A stretch of 64,000 nucleotides of DNA from Hymenobacter sp. HSC-4F20 (GTDB lineage: Bacteria > Bacteroidota > Bacteroidia > Cytophagales > Hymenobacteraceae), in NCBI RefSeq assembly GCF_019599275.1, contig NZ_JAHZTD010000003.1, positions 248,001 through 312,000 of the forward strand, read 5' to 3'. Made by a program: the position numbers and the translations under genes. Of this stretch, positions 10,422 to 19,415 are shown one piece after another; positions within the stretch are counted from its first letter, which is position 1, and each line of letters starts with the position of its first letter. The notes under the pieces were generated by a model. It ran no database searches, was not told the DNA's origin, and saw only the letters and a program-made list of their open reading frames with translations.

Positions 10422-12373
10422 TGCGTACGTTGCTAGCGGCTCTGACGATGGGAGCCAGCCTTTCCTTTCCCACCACCTCCTGGACAGTTGCCGGCCCGGC
10501 TCCCAAATATGCGGTAGCATCCATGCCGGCCGCCCTGCGCGAAAATGCCCACGCCGTAGTGCGCCGCCACGAGGAAACCCTGACGGTGAAATCGGTGGGG
10601 CGCACGGTGGAAACCTTGCGCCGGGCCGTGACGGTGCTCGATGAAGCCGGCTCCCGCTGGGCCAGTGAGTTGGTATACTACAGCCAGCTCAACAGCATTA
10701 GCTACTTCCGGGGTAGCGTATACGATGCCGAGGGCCGGCTGCTGCGCCAGCTGCGGGCCGCCGACGTCCAAGACATCAGCCTCTCCGACGGCTTTAGCCT
10801 GGCCTCCGATGCCCGCGGCCGCGTGGCCGATCTGAGCCAGCCTACCTATCCCTACACCGTGGAGTTTGAGTACGAGGTAGTTTCCGACAACCCTCTGTTT
10901 TACTCCACCTGGCGGCCCCAGCCGGTGGAGCAGCTGAGCGTGGAGCAGGCCTCTTTTCGGGTGCTGATGCCCACGGGCCTGCCCCTGCGCTACCAGGAGC
11001 AGCACCTGCCCGCCGGCGCTGCTCAGGCCCGACGTACTCAGGGGGGCCAGGAAGTGTACGAGTGGCAGGTGCATGACCTGGCCGCCCGTGAGGAGGAGCC
11101 TGATGCGCCTTCGGTAGCCGAAGTTACACCGGCCGTACTGACGGCACCCGCCGAGTTTGAGGTAGAAGGCCATGCAGGCCGCCTAGCCTCCTGGGCCGAC
11201 CTGAGCCGCTGGACCTACGAGCTGAACGCCGGCCGCGACGCCCTACCTCCCGCCTTGCAAGCCAAAATGGCGGCCCTGAAGCAGGAAGTGCCCGACGAGC
11301 GGGCCCGCATTCAGAAGGTGTACGAGTTTCTGCAGACCACCACTCGCTACGTATCCATTCAGCTGGGGCTGGGCGGCTGGCAAACCTTTCCAGCCACTTC
11401 CGTGGCCGCCAACGGCTACGGCGACTGCAAAGCCCTGACTAATTACTGCAAGGCCTTACTGGGGGCGGCCGGCATCCGGGGCCACGCCGCCCTGGTGCGG
11501 GCCGGCTCCGATGAGCAGGATATCCGCGTGGACTTCCCCAGCTCCCAGTTCAACCACGTGGTGTTGTGCGTGCCGCTGGCCCACAGCGCCCGCCCCGATA
11601 CCGTGTGGCTGGAGTGCACTAGCCAGAGCAACCCCTTCGGCTACATGGGCGGCTTTACCGGCAACCGCCACGCCTTGCTGCTGCTTCCGGAAGGCGGCCG
11701 CCTAGTGCCCACCCCCCGCTACGGAGCCCCAGAAAACCGCCGCGAGCGGCTGGCCGACGTGTTCGTGGATGCCCAGGGTAATGCCACCGCCACCCTGCGG
11801 ACCCTGCGCACCGGGCTGGAGTATGATGCCGTGGCCGACCTGCCCGGGCTAGACTTGGCCGAGCAAAAAAAGCGTATTGGCAGCCGCCTGTCCTTGGCCA
11901 ACTTTGCCCTCACCAAAGTAGCCTTCCGGCCTACCCCGCCCGGTGCAGCCGTGCCGGGCCTGACGGAGAACCTGACCCTGACGCTTCCTGCCCTGGCTCC
12001 GCCCAGCGGGAAGCGGGTGTTTCTGACGCCCAACCTGCTCAGCCGATGGTCGGCGCCGGCGGCCTCAGTAGGTGAGCGGCAAACTGATCTATGGCTGGGG
12101 CATGCGCTTACATATACCGACACCGTGCGCCTGCACCTGCCCGCCAGCCTGCAGCCCGAGCAGTTGCCGGCACCAGTGCAGCTCAGCACTCAGTTCGGGA
12201 CCTACTCCAGCCGGCTGCATACCCTCCCTGATGGGACTCTGCAGTACATCCGGCGGCTGCAGGTGCCCCGCACTCGCTTTTCCCGCACCGAATATCCGGC
12301 CTACCTGGAGTTTCGGCGCAAGATCAGTGCGGCCGACAAAGCGCAGGTGGTGCTGCTGAAAACCGATGCCTAG
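10421..12373 (+). CDS. DUF3857/transglutaminase-like protein with Cys and His retained (paralogue 3)
   Basis: 650 aa, starting on the last base of the preceding stop codon. The N-terminus (MRTLLAALTMGASLSFPTTS) is a short signal-like segment. A DUF3857 domain spans about residues 50-240, then a transglutaminase-like core whose nucleophile Cys336 (YGDCKALTNYC) and His379 (QFNHVVLCV) are intact; the third position, normally Asp, is Glu398 (WLECTSQ). It is thus the only member of the trio that could be catalytic, as a cysteine peptidase or acyl transferase. It is more distant from the other two than they are from each other. The coupling of one competent copy and two dead copies suggests a complex, but that is inference. 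Confidence 0.85.
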   Translation: MRTLLAALTMGASLSFPTTSWTVAGPAPKYAVASMPAALRENAHAVVRRHEETLTVKSVGRTVETLRRAVTVLDEAGSRWASELVYYSQLNSISYFRGSVYDAEGRLLRQLRAADVQDISLSDGFSLASDARGRVADLSQPTYPYTVEFEYEVVSDNPLFYSTWRPQPVEQLSVEQASFRVLMPTGLPLRYQEQHLPAGAAQARRTQGGQEVYEWQVHDLAAREEEPDAPSVAEVTPAVLTAPAEFEVEGHAGRLASWADLSRWTYELNAGRDALPPALQAKMAALKQEVPDERARIQKVYEFLQTTTRYVSIQLGLGGWQTFPATSVAANGYGDCKALTNYCKALLGAAGIRGHAALVRAGSDEQDIRVDFPSSQFNHVVLCVPLAHSARPDTVWLECTSQSNPFGYMGGFTGNRHALLLLPEGGRLVPTPRYGAPENRRERLADVFVDAQGNATATLRTLRTGLEYDAVADLPGLDLAEQKKRIGSRLSLANFALTKVAFRPTPPGAAVPGLTENLTLTLPALAPPSGKRVFLTPNLLSRWSAPAASVGERQTDLWLGHALTYTDTVRLHLPASLQPEQLPAPVQLSTQFGTYSSRLHTLPDGTLQYIRRLQVPRTRFSRTEYPAYLEFRRKISAADKAQVVLLKTDA

Positions 12374-12391
12374 GCTAGTGCAGTAATCTGC

Positions 12392-12434
12392 AACCAGTGC
12401 GCCTACCTCCAGCGGGTAGGCGCACTGGTTTTTT
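12392..12434 (+). terminator. Terminator after the DUF3857 trio
   Basis: A perfect 16-bp stem (12392-12407 with 12415-12430) with a 7-nt loop is followed by TTTTTT. It closes the three-gene unit. Confidence 0.92.
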
Positions 12435-12603
12435 AAGGACCCGGCTGGTCGTCTATTTTACGCCCGAAGCGCGCTTCGCGTAGGATTTTCCTGCCGACAC
12501 TACGCCAAATTATGTGGCGCAGCGGCAGAGGGCCTGGTCGCAAAACCAGTACATTAGAGCTTTCTGATTAGGCCACTTATTCCCTTCAGTCTACCCTACT
12601 TGT

Positions 12604-15600
12604 ATGCCTGATACTTCTACTCCGCGCTGGCGGCGGCTCTCCTTCCTGAAGGCAGGCACCTTGGTGGCTGCGCTTGGCGCTTCTATCACGTCGGCCACGG
12701 CGCAGCGGGTACTGTGGGCCGATGCACCCGCCCTGTCAGTGGCGGCTCGCCGCGCTACTCAACCGCTGGCTCACTTTCGCTCGGTTACATTTCAGCTGGA
12801 TGCTGTTCGCAGCGTGTTGCAAACAGCTCCTGCAGCCCGCGGTACCAGCGCGGCCGGCTCTACTACGGTGTTGTCTTTGCCCCTCCCCGATGGCACTTCC
12901 CAGCGGTTTCGGGTGGTGCAAACGCCCGTTATGGCGCCGGCGCTGGCGGCTGCCTTTCCTTCCATTCAGACGTACGCGGCCCAGGGTATTGACGACCCTA
13001 CCGCCACGGCCCGCCTGGACGTAAGCCCCGATGGCTTTCACGCCATGATTCTGGCGCCCGATAAAACGGTGTACATTGACCCAGCCGTGCGCGGCGCAGC
13101 CGACCACCTGGTGTTTGAGCGGCGGGCCATGAACCGCGCCGCGTTTCCCTTCGTGTGCGCCACACCCTCACCCACGGAACTTACGCCCGCCGCTGCGCCC
13201 GGGCCAGTGAGCCGCGCGGCCCGGGCTGCCGTAGCTAACGGTACTACCCTGCGCACCTACCGGCTGGCCCTGGCCTGCACCGGCGAGTACGCGGCCTTCC
13301 ATGGGGGCACCAAGCAGGGTGCTATGGCGGGCATGGTGGCCTCTATCAACCGCGTGAACGGCATCTATGAAAAAGAGCTGGCTGTGCGTCTGGTAATGGT
13401 ACCCAATAACGAGAGCCTAATTTTTCTGAACGCTGCCCAGGACCCTTACTCCAATGATGACGGGGTAGCCCTGCTCGATGAAAACCAGACCGTAGCCGAC
13501 TCGCTCATTGGGCCCGCCAATTACGATATTGGCCACGTGTTCAGCACCGGGGGCGGGGGCATTGCCCAAAAGCCCTCCGTGTGCGTCGAGGGAAAAGCCC
13601 GCGGGGTAACGGGTTCCCCGGCGCCTCAGAATGACGCCTTCGACGTGGACTACGTCGCCCACGAGATGGGGCACCAGTTTGGCGCCGACCACACGTTCAA
13701 CAGCACGACGAACTTCTGCAGCGGCAACCGCACCGCTTCGGCGGCCTACGAACCGGGCTCGGGCTCAACCATTATGGCCTACGCCGGCATTTGCGGAGCC
13801 GATGACTTGCAGCCTAACTCAGACCCCTATTTCCACTCCTATAGCTTCGACCAGATTGTGGCCCACATTACGGGGGCGGGCAACTGCGCCGTTGCTACGG
13901 CGACGGGCAACACGCCGCCCGTGGTGAATGCGGGCCGTAACTACGCCATTCCCCTCAGCACGCCGTTTGTGCTCACCGGCTCGGCCACCGATGCCAACGG
14001 GGATGCCCTTACCTACTCCTGGGAGCAGTTTACCCTGGGCCCCAGCGGTGCGCCCAACTCCCCTGCTGGCGACGCGCCTATCTTCCGCGCCTTCTCCCCC
14101 ACAGCTACTCCTTCCCGCACCTTCCCGCGCCTGGCTGACTTGCTCGGCAACACCCAAACCAAAGGCGAGCTGCTCCCAACCTACGGCCGGCGCCTTACCT
14201 TCCGGCTGGTTGCGCGCGACAACCGTGCGGGTGGGGGTGGCGTCGACTACGACTCCATGCAGGTGGTGGTAGTGCCCACGGCCGGGCCGTTTGTAGTGCG
14301 GGCCCCCAACTCGGCTACCGCATGGGTAGCGGGGGCTTCCCAACAGGTTATCTGGGACGTGGCCAACACCAGCCAGGCCCCTGTTAATGCCGCCAACGTG
14401 GACATTCTACTTTCCACCGACGGCGGCCTAACTTACCCCACGGTACTGCTGGCCAACACCCCCAACGACGGGTTTGAGGCCGTAACGGTGCCCGCCAGTG
14501 TGGCGGCCAGCTCTACCGCCCGGGTGCGGGTGCAGGCCAGTGGCGGCATCTTCTTCGATATTTCCAACCAGAACCTGACCCTGACGGCGCCCACCGGCCC
14601 AACGTTCTTTTTGCAGAGTACGGTGGCCGCTTCCCTGGCCTTTTGCCCGGGCACCTCGGCAACTCTACCCGTTAGCGTGGGTCAGTTGCAGGGCTTTTCA
14701 GGAGACGTCGCCCTCTCGGCTACCAACCTGCCCACCGGCGTTACGGTGAGCTACGGCGCAGCAACGCTGCCCGCCGGCGGCAGCACTACGGCTACTATTA
14801 CGGCGGCGGCCACGGCCCCGTCGGGCACCTACACGCTCCAACTCACCGGCACCAGCGGCGGCGTAACCCGGGTGCTGGATGTGCTCTTGACCATTCAGGC
14901 TACGGCTACGCAGGCCGCCATTATTTCCACGCCAGTCGCCGCGGCGGCGTCTACCCTGCGGCCGCGCATTACCTGGGCGGCCGTGCCAAGCGCCAGCTCT
15001 TATGAAGTGCAGGTAGCTACCGACGGGGCCTTTAGCAATGTGGTAGTTTCGCAAACCGGCATCACGGGCACTTCCTTCACTACGGCGCTGCTCCAGCCCA
15101 GCACCCAGTACTACCTGCGGGTGCGCGCCGTCAGCACCTGCGCGGCAGCTCCCTACTCGGCCACCCGGGAATTCCGGACGGGGACGCACACCCTGCGCAG
15201 CATTGCCGCCACGCAGGTACCTCGTACCATCGGTACGGCCGCCGGGGCTACGGCCACGTCTACTATTGTTATCGGCAACACGGAGCGGGTGTCGGACTTG
15301 CGCATCCGGGACTTGGTCGTTACGCACCCGGATATAAGTGAGCTGGAAATTACGCTTACCAATCCGGCCCGCCGTCAGACTGTGCTGCTTGCTCAGGTCT
15401 GCTCCGGCACCGCCAACCTGAACCTGAGCTTTGCCGATGATGGCTCAACGCAAACCTGCCCCCTACCTGCGGGTACTACCGTGCGCCCCGCCGGCTACCT
15501 CGGCGACCTGTTGAACGACCCGGCCCTGGGCAGCTGGACACTTACCATCCGGGACACGAAGGCGGCCCGCGGCGGTACGCTCACTGGCTGGAAACTCGAC

Positions 15601-16185
15601 CTCTATACTTTGAATGAAGCCCCGGCCGCACCTTCGGGCCTGAGCGTGCTGGCGCCAGTAATTACCAACAACATGGCCAGCATTGACCTGGCCTGGCTGG
15701 ATAACTCGGGGAATGAAACCAGCTTCGAGATTGAGCGCGCGCAGCTGAACACCTCCACTTTCAGCCGCATTGCCACGGTAGGCGCCAACGTAACGGCCTA
15801 CACCGACCAAGTGCGCACGAACGGCACGTTCTGCTACCGGGTGCGCGCCATCAATGCTACGGGGGCTTCGGCCTACTCCAACGAAGGCTGCCAGACGGTT
15901 TCCACCGTTACCAATACCGTCAGTGCGGCCCTGCTTCCTGGCATTTCCGTTTACCCTAATCCCAGCGCCGATGTTTTCACTGTGCAGGTGGACAACTCCC
16001 AGCGCGGCCCAGTTACGCTCCGCGTCGTGGATGCCCTGGGGCGGAGCATCGCCACCCAGACGCTAACCAAATCGGGGGCAGTGTTCCAACATCCGCTTGA
16101 CTTACGCACGCTAGCACCGGGCGTGTACAATCTGCACCTCGATATGCCCGATGGCTCAGCGGTGGTACGGCTGCTCAAGCAGTAG
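12604..16185 (+). CDS. Large secreted zinc metalloprotease with T9SS sorting domain
   Basis: 1193 aa. After a signal region (hydrophobic about residues 16-33, cleavage near SATAQ) comes a prodomain, then a reprolysin-like metalloprotease whose zinc motif HExxHxxGxxH is His353, Glu354, His357, His363 (AHEMGHQFGADH); a Met-turn candidate is IMAYAGIC. Downstream are Ig/PKD-like beta domains, a fibronectin type III-like domain (about 785-860), a proprotein-convertase P-domain-like module (RIRDLVVTHPDISELEITL, about 900-995), a second FN3 and a C-terminal T9SS sorting domain (ISVYPNPSADVFTV, ending VVRLLKQ). The protein is expected to be exported through the outer membrane by T9SS and to be released or anchored. 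It is a monocistronic unit bounded by terminators on both sides. The natural substrate is unknown. Confidence 0.92.
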   Translation: MPDTSTPRWRRLSFLKAGTLVAALGASITSATAQRVLWADAPALSVAARRATQPLAHFRSVTFQLDAVRSVLQTAPAARGTSAAGSTTVLSLPLPDGTSQRFRVVQTPVMAPALAAAFPSIQTYAAQGIDDPTATARLDVSPDGFHAMILAPDKTVYIDPAVRGAADHLVFERRAMNRAAFPFVCATPSPTELTPAAAPGPVSRAARAAVANGTTLRTYRLALACTGEYAAFHGGTKQGAMAGMVASINRVNGIYEKELAVRLVMVPNNESLIFLNAAQDPYSNDDGVALLDENQTVADSLIGPANYDIGHVFSTGGGGIAQKPSVCVEGKARGVTGSPAPQNDAFDVDYVAHEMGHQFGADHTFNSTTNFCSGNRTASAAYEPGSGSTIMAYAGICGADDLQPNSDPYFHSYSFDQIVAHITGAGNCAVATATGNTPPVVNAGRNYAIPLSTPFVLTGSATDANGDALTYSWEQFTLGPSGAPNSPAGDAPIFRAFSPTATPSRTFPRLADLLGNTQTKGELLPTYGRRLTFRLVARDNRAGGGGVDYDSMQVVVVPTAGPFVVRAPNSATAWVAGASQQVIWDVANTSQAPVNAANVDILLSTDGGLTYPTVLLANTPNDGFEAVTVPASVAASSTARVRVQASGGIFFDISNQNLTLTAPTGPTFFLQSTVAASLAFCPGTSATLPVSVGQLQGFSGDVALSATNLPTGVTVSYGAATLPAGGSTTATITAAATAPSGTYTLQLTGTSGGVTRVLDVLLTIQATATQAAIISTPVAAAASTLRPRITWAAVPSASSYEVQVATDGAFSNVVVSQTGITGTSFTTALLQPSTQYYLRVRAVSTCAAAPYSATREFRTGTHTLRSIAATQVPRTIGTAAGATATSTIVIGNTERVSDLRIRDLVVTHPDISELEITLTNPARRQTVLLAQVCSGTANLNLSFADDGSTQTCPLPAGTTVRPAGYLGDLLNDPALGSWTLTIRDTKAARGGTLTGWKLDLYTLNEAPAAPSGLSVLAPVITNNMASIDLAWLDNSGNETSFEIERAQLNTSTFSRIATVGANVTAYTDQVRTNGTFCYRVRAINATGASAYSNEGCQTVSTVTNTVSAALLPGISVYPNPSADVFTVQVDNSQRGPVTLRVVDALGRSIATQTLTKSGAVFQHPLDLRTLAPGVYNLHLDMPDGSAVVRLLKQ

Positions 16186-16201
16186 CCTAGCGCCCGTACT
16201 C

Positions 16202-16255
16202 GCATTATACAAAAAAGGGGTTCCTGTAAGCAGGAGCCCCTTTTTTGTATAATGC
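16202..16255. terminator. Bidirectional terminator (25-bp stem)
   Basis: Arms 16202-16226 and 16231-16255 are complementary over 25 bp with one G-T type mismatch, containing AAAAAAGGGG and CCCCTTTTTT. It lies between the convergent stops at 16185 (+) and 16275 (-). Confidence 0.92.
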
Positions 16256-16274
16256 ACTACCCCAGCTCTGCGGT

Positions 16275-18383
16275 TCAGAACCGGTAGCGTATCTGGGCCT
16301 TGACCTCGGAGCGGTGCGCCCCTTGTATTTCCTCCAGCCCGGAGCCGATGGTGCGCTGGTGACGGTAATGCGTATTGGCGTAGCGCAGCCACAGCGTGAG
16401 GTGCCGGGTAGCCTCCACCTGGGCTAACAGATAGGCGCGCGTACCCTGCCCGGATAAGGCCGGCACGGAAAAGGCGTAGAGCACGTCCTGCTCATACACG
16501 TACTGGCGGGTATCGTAGTCGTCGGTGTCAAAGAGAGCATACCGGGCGCTCAGGCGCAGGGCGCGGGCAGGGTGCACGGTTACATCCTGGGCCAATACGT
16601 AGCCGCGCCGGATAGGCCCTCCGGCCTGCTCCTGGTACGTAGTGCCCTGCACGCGGGTGCGCAGGCTAAGTACCGGGCTAGGGCTGGCATCATAAAAAAA
16701 TAGCAGGCTGCGGCGGTGGGTAGGCACGGGCAGCGGCACGGGGCGGAGCGTATCGGCATCGTAGGCCTTGGTACGCTGGCGGAGCTGGGCGTAAAGCAGG
16801 CTGGTTTTGGTGGGGCTGAACGTAACACGCACCAGCCAGTCGTGGCCGGTGCTGGGAGCCCCTACCTGGTAGCGCAGCCACGGAAACTGGAACCGGTCGT
16901 AGTAAGCCGAAACTTCCCAGCGCGCCGTGGGCCGTACTTTCAGCCCCAGATACAGGCCGCTTTCGTTGGTGTTGCGGGAGTTTTCGCCAAAGGCATTGCC
17001 GTAGAGGGTGTGGAACGTGCGGCCGTAGCGGCGGTAGAGCAGGGCCATGTCTACAGTCGGAGCCAGGCTGGCCAGCAGCCCGTTGACGGTGCCCAGTCCG
17101 CCGCTGCTGCTGCGCGCCGTTTCGCCGAACAGCAGCACGTTGCGCCACACGTAGCTGTAGTGGGCTCCCAGGGCCAGGTTGCGCGTGCCCCGCAGCTCAA
17201 AAGCGTTGTACGGCTCGTCGCGGCGCAGCAGGGGCTTATCGAACTGGGTGCCCACGGCAGTAAATCCGGCCTGTAGGTTGCCACCAGGGCTGGCGTAGCT
17301 GACGTTGCCCCCCAGTACCGTTTCGCGCAATACTTGCCGGTTCGTCAGCTCCGTAGGGGTGCGGTGGAAGCCCGTCAGCAGCAGCCCCGAAGAAAACTCG
17401 CTGAAATCGGCCAGCGAATCCTGGGCTTGCTGCACGGAGGCATCCACCCGCTTGCGCGAGGCAAAAGCTGTAGCCCGAACGGTGGGGGTTACGGCCACGG
17501 TAGCGGCGGCCCCGCGGAAGAAAGTGTTTTCCAGCACCGAGGAATAGGGCCGCACCCCAACGGAGCTGCGGCGCAGGGTGGTAATCGTTTCGGCCCCTTT
17601 CCCTACTGCCAGCCCCGAGGATAGCAGCAGCCCTTGCCCAAACTGCAACTGGTAGTCGCCCAGGGCCAGGGTTTTCAGCCGCCCCCGCTCCTGCACCACC
17701 ACGTGGGCCGAGTAAAAGTCGGCCCCGAATTGCCGGGTAGCAGGGTTCCAGCGAAACTGCTCGCCAGCGTCCTTTTCAGCCGTGAAGCCCAGGCTGAAGT
17801 CTTTGCTGTGGCTGACGCGGTAGCGCACCAGCAGCTTATCCGGGGAGCCAAGATAGCGCGTAGCTGGCGCGCCGGAACGGGTAGTATCGGGCGGGGCGTA
17901 GCCGGAGCGGCTTTGCAGCACCCGCTCGTAGCGCAGGAACAAGGCGTTGTTTTCTTCGTGCGCAATACGCTGCCAGAGCGAGCCGCGCCCGGCATTGGGG
18001 TTGGTAGAGGTAACCGCTACAAAAGGCGCCAGCCGGTAAATCGTGCGCAAGTCGAAGCCCTCAATGGTTTGCAGCTCGTAGAGGCTAAGCAGCGCGCCGT
18101 TGCGCTGCCGGTGGTTTAGCAGGCTGGTTATCTGGGTTTCGGAGAGCAGCAACACGCCTCGCAACTCTTCCCGGGTAGCCGAGTTCAGGTTGAGCGGCGT
18201 CTGGTAGTACTGCAGCAGCGTTTCATAGAGGTCTTCGGAGGGGACCTGCTCGCTCTGGATTTCGGCAAACAACTCCTGGGTCAGGCGGTCGAGGTCGGGT
18301 ACCGCAGGGCGCGGGTACTCCTGGGCCCAGGCGGGCAGGGTCGCGGTCAGGGTGCCCACCAGGGCTAGTATACGCCACCTCAT
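16275..18383 (-). CDS. Helix-hairpin-helix outer-membrane beta-barrel protein
   Basis: 702 aa with a clean signal peptide (MRWRILALVGTLTATLPAWA, then QEYP). Residues about 63-120 form a ComEA-like tandem helix-hairpin-helix region (LNLNSATREEL, then NGALLSLYELQTIEGFD). The rest, from about residue 135, is an alternating beta pattern ending in a C-terminal aromatic strand (VKAQIRYRF), typical of an outer-membrane beta barrel. HhH folds usually bind the DNA backbone, so a periplasmic or surface DNA-binding channel is a reasonable inference but unproven. The start overlaps the stop of the upstream PorV/PorQ-like gene by 4 nt (ATGA), so the two are co-translated partners. Confidence 0.82.
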   Translation of the reverse strand: MRWRILALVGTLTATLPAWAQEYPRPAVPDLDRLTQELFAEIQSEQVPSEDLYETLLQYYQTPLNLNSATREELRGVLLLSETQITSLLNHRQRNGALLSLYELQTIEGFDLRTIYRLAPFVAVTSTNPNAGRGSLWQRIAHEENNALFLRYERVLQSRSGYAPPDTTRSGAPATRYLGSPDKLLVRYRVSHSKDFSLGFTAEKDAGEQFRWNPATRQFGADFYSAHVVVQERGRLKTLALGDYQLQFGQGLLLSSGLAVGKGAETITTLRRSSVGVRPYSSVLENTFFRGAAATVAVTPTVRATAFASRKRVDASVQQAQDSLADFSEFSSGLLLTGFHRTPTELTNRQVLRETVLGGNVSYASPGGNLQAGFTAVGTQFDKPLLRRDEPYNAFELRGTRNLALGAHYSYVWRNVLLFGETARSSSGGLGTVNGLLASLAPTVDMALLYRRYGRTFHTLYGNAFGENSRNTNESGLYLGLKVRPTARWEVSAYYDRFQFPWLRYQVGAPSTGHDWLVRVTFSPTKTSLLYAQLRQRTKAYDADTLRPVPLPVPTHRRSLLFFYDASPSPVLSLRTRVQGTTYQEQAGGPIRRGYVLAQDVTVHPARALRLSARYALFDTDDYDTRQYVYEQDVLYAFSVPALSGQGTRAYLLAQVEATRHLTLWLRYANTHYRHQRTIGSGLEEIQGAHRSEVKAQIRYRF

Positions 18384-19276
18384 GGCTGCTTCGGGGCGCG
18401 CTGCCAGGTTACGCTTAGTTGCTGGCTCAGTCCCAGGGTTTCGTGCCAGCCGGCGGCGTAATCAACCCGAAGCCGGCCAGCCTGCACTCCTACCCCGCCC
18501 GTGAGCTGGGTGGTAAGCGAGGAAAGACCGGCGCGCAAGGCCAACACCGGCAACGGCTGATATTCCAGGCCGGCTTTGAAATCAGCGTCCTGCTCCACGT
18601 CTTTTTCCGTTTCGGTCAGCAGCAGCACCTTCTCGGAAGCTCGCCACGCCAGCCCAGCCCGCAGCACGGTAGGCACCCGCTCCTCTTGGTAGCGGGCCAG
18701 CCGGGCCTGGGTGAGGTTGTAGAGGGTAGCGCCGAAGGTGAGCTTGCGCGGAATAATATCGGCCTGTCCGCCCAGGGAAGCCACCAGCACCCGCCGACTG
18801 CCCAAACTTTCCAAACTCGTTTGCAGCATCTCTGCCCGGGCACCCAGCCGCACTGTGCCCAGGCGGTAGCCGTAGCCCAGCCCCAGCCGTTGCTCCGAGT
18901 ACAGCTTGCCCCCGAACCGCTGGGCAGTCAGGCCGAGTACCCCGTAGCGCGGCGCATCGGCTGCCGCCACCGCGGCTGGTACACCTGTCACCGGCGCGGC
19001 GGGAGCCTGATAGCCCAGCGGCATTGCAGCGGCTACGGCTACGGTGTTCAGCACGGGCAGCAGGTAACGGTTTTCGGCGCCCATGCCTACACTCAGTTGC
19101 GAGAGGCTACCTAACGCCGCTGCGTTGGTGGCGCTGGCCCACACGTCATCCTCCAGCACACTCCCAATCTGCCCGAGGCCCGCGCTGCGGGCACCCCACA
19201 AGCCAGGCCCATTGCCCTGAGCGCACACACTCTTACTAAACAGCAAAGCAGCTATCCAACAGTATATTTTTATCAT
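18380..19276 (-). CDS. PorV/PorQ-like outer-membrane barrel protein
   Basis: 298 aa. A signal peptide (MIKIYCWIAALLFSKSVCAQ) precedes GLWGARSAGLGQIGSVLEDD, which resembles the start of PorV/PorQ/UPF0164-type Bacteroidota barrels (ARSAGMG, then a stretch about asparagine or alanine-rich 'ATNAAAL'). The remainder is glycine-rich alternating beta strands ending in LSQQLSVTW. Such proteins in T9SS act as shuttles or cargo receptors, but this one is encoded with an HhH barrel rather than with por genes, so its role is open. First gene of a two-gene minus-strand unit. AT-rich upstream region 19277-19310 holds a near -7 box (TATCTTTC). Confidence 0.7.
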   Translation of the reverse strand: MIKIYCWIAALLFSKSVCAQGNGPGLWGARSAGLGQIGSVLEDDVWASATNAAALGSLSQLSVGMGAENRYLLPVLNTVAVAAAMPLGYQAPAAPVTGVPAAVAAADAPRYGVLGLTAQRFGGKLYSEQRLGLGYGYRLGTVRLGARAEMLQTSLESLGSRRVLVASLGGQADIIPRKLTFGATLYNLTQARLARYQEERVPTVLRAGLAWRASEKVLLLTETEKDVEQDADFKAGLEYQPLPVLALRAGLSSLTTQLTGGVGVQAGRLRVDYAAGWHETLGLSQQLSVTWQRAPKQP

Positions 19277-19356
19277 ACGCAGGATATATAGAATGTATAT
19301 TATCGAAAGATAGGACAGCCTCCGTAACGTGCCAAATTTCCCGGTGCATGCTCACG

Positions 19357-19393
19357 AAAAAGCCCTGGCACCACATGGCACCAGGGCTTTTTT
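19357..19393 (-). terminator. Terminator of the S46 peptidase gene
   Basis: A stem of 12 bp (19357-19368 with 19381-19392, core AGCCCTGG/CCAGGGCT) bears an A-run and T-run on either side. On the minus strand it follows the stop at 19416. Confidence 0.85.
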
Positions 19394-19415
19394 ACACGCA
19401 CGACCGGGCTACTTC

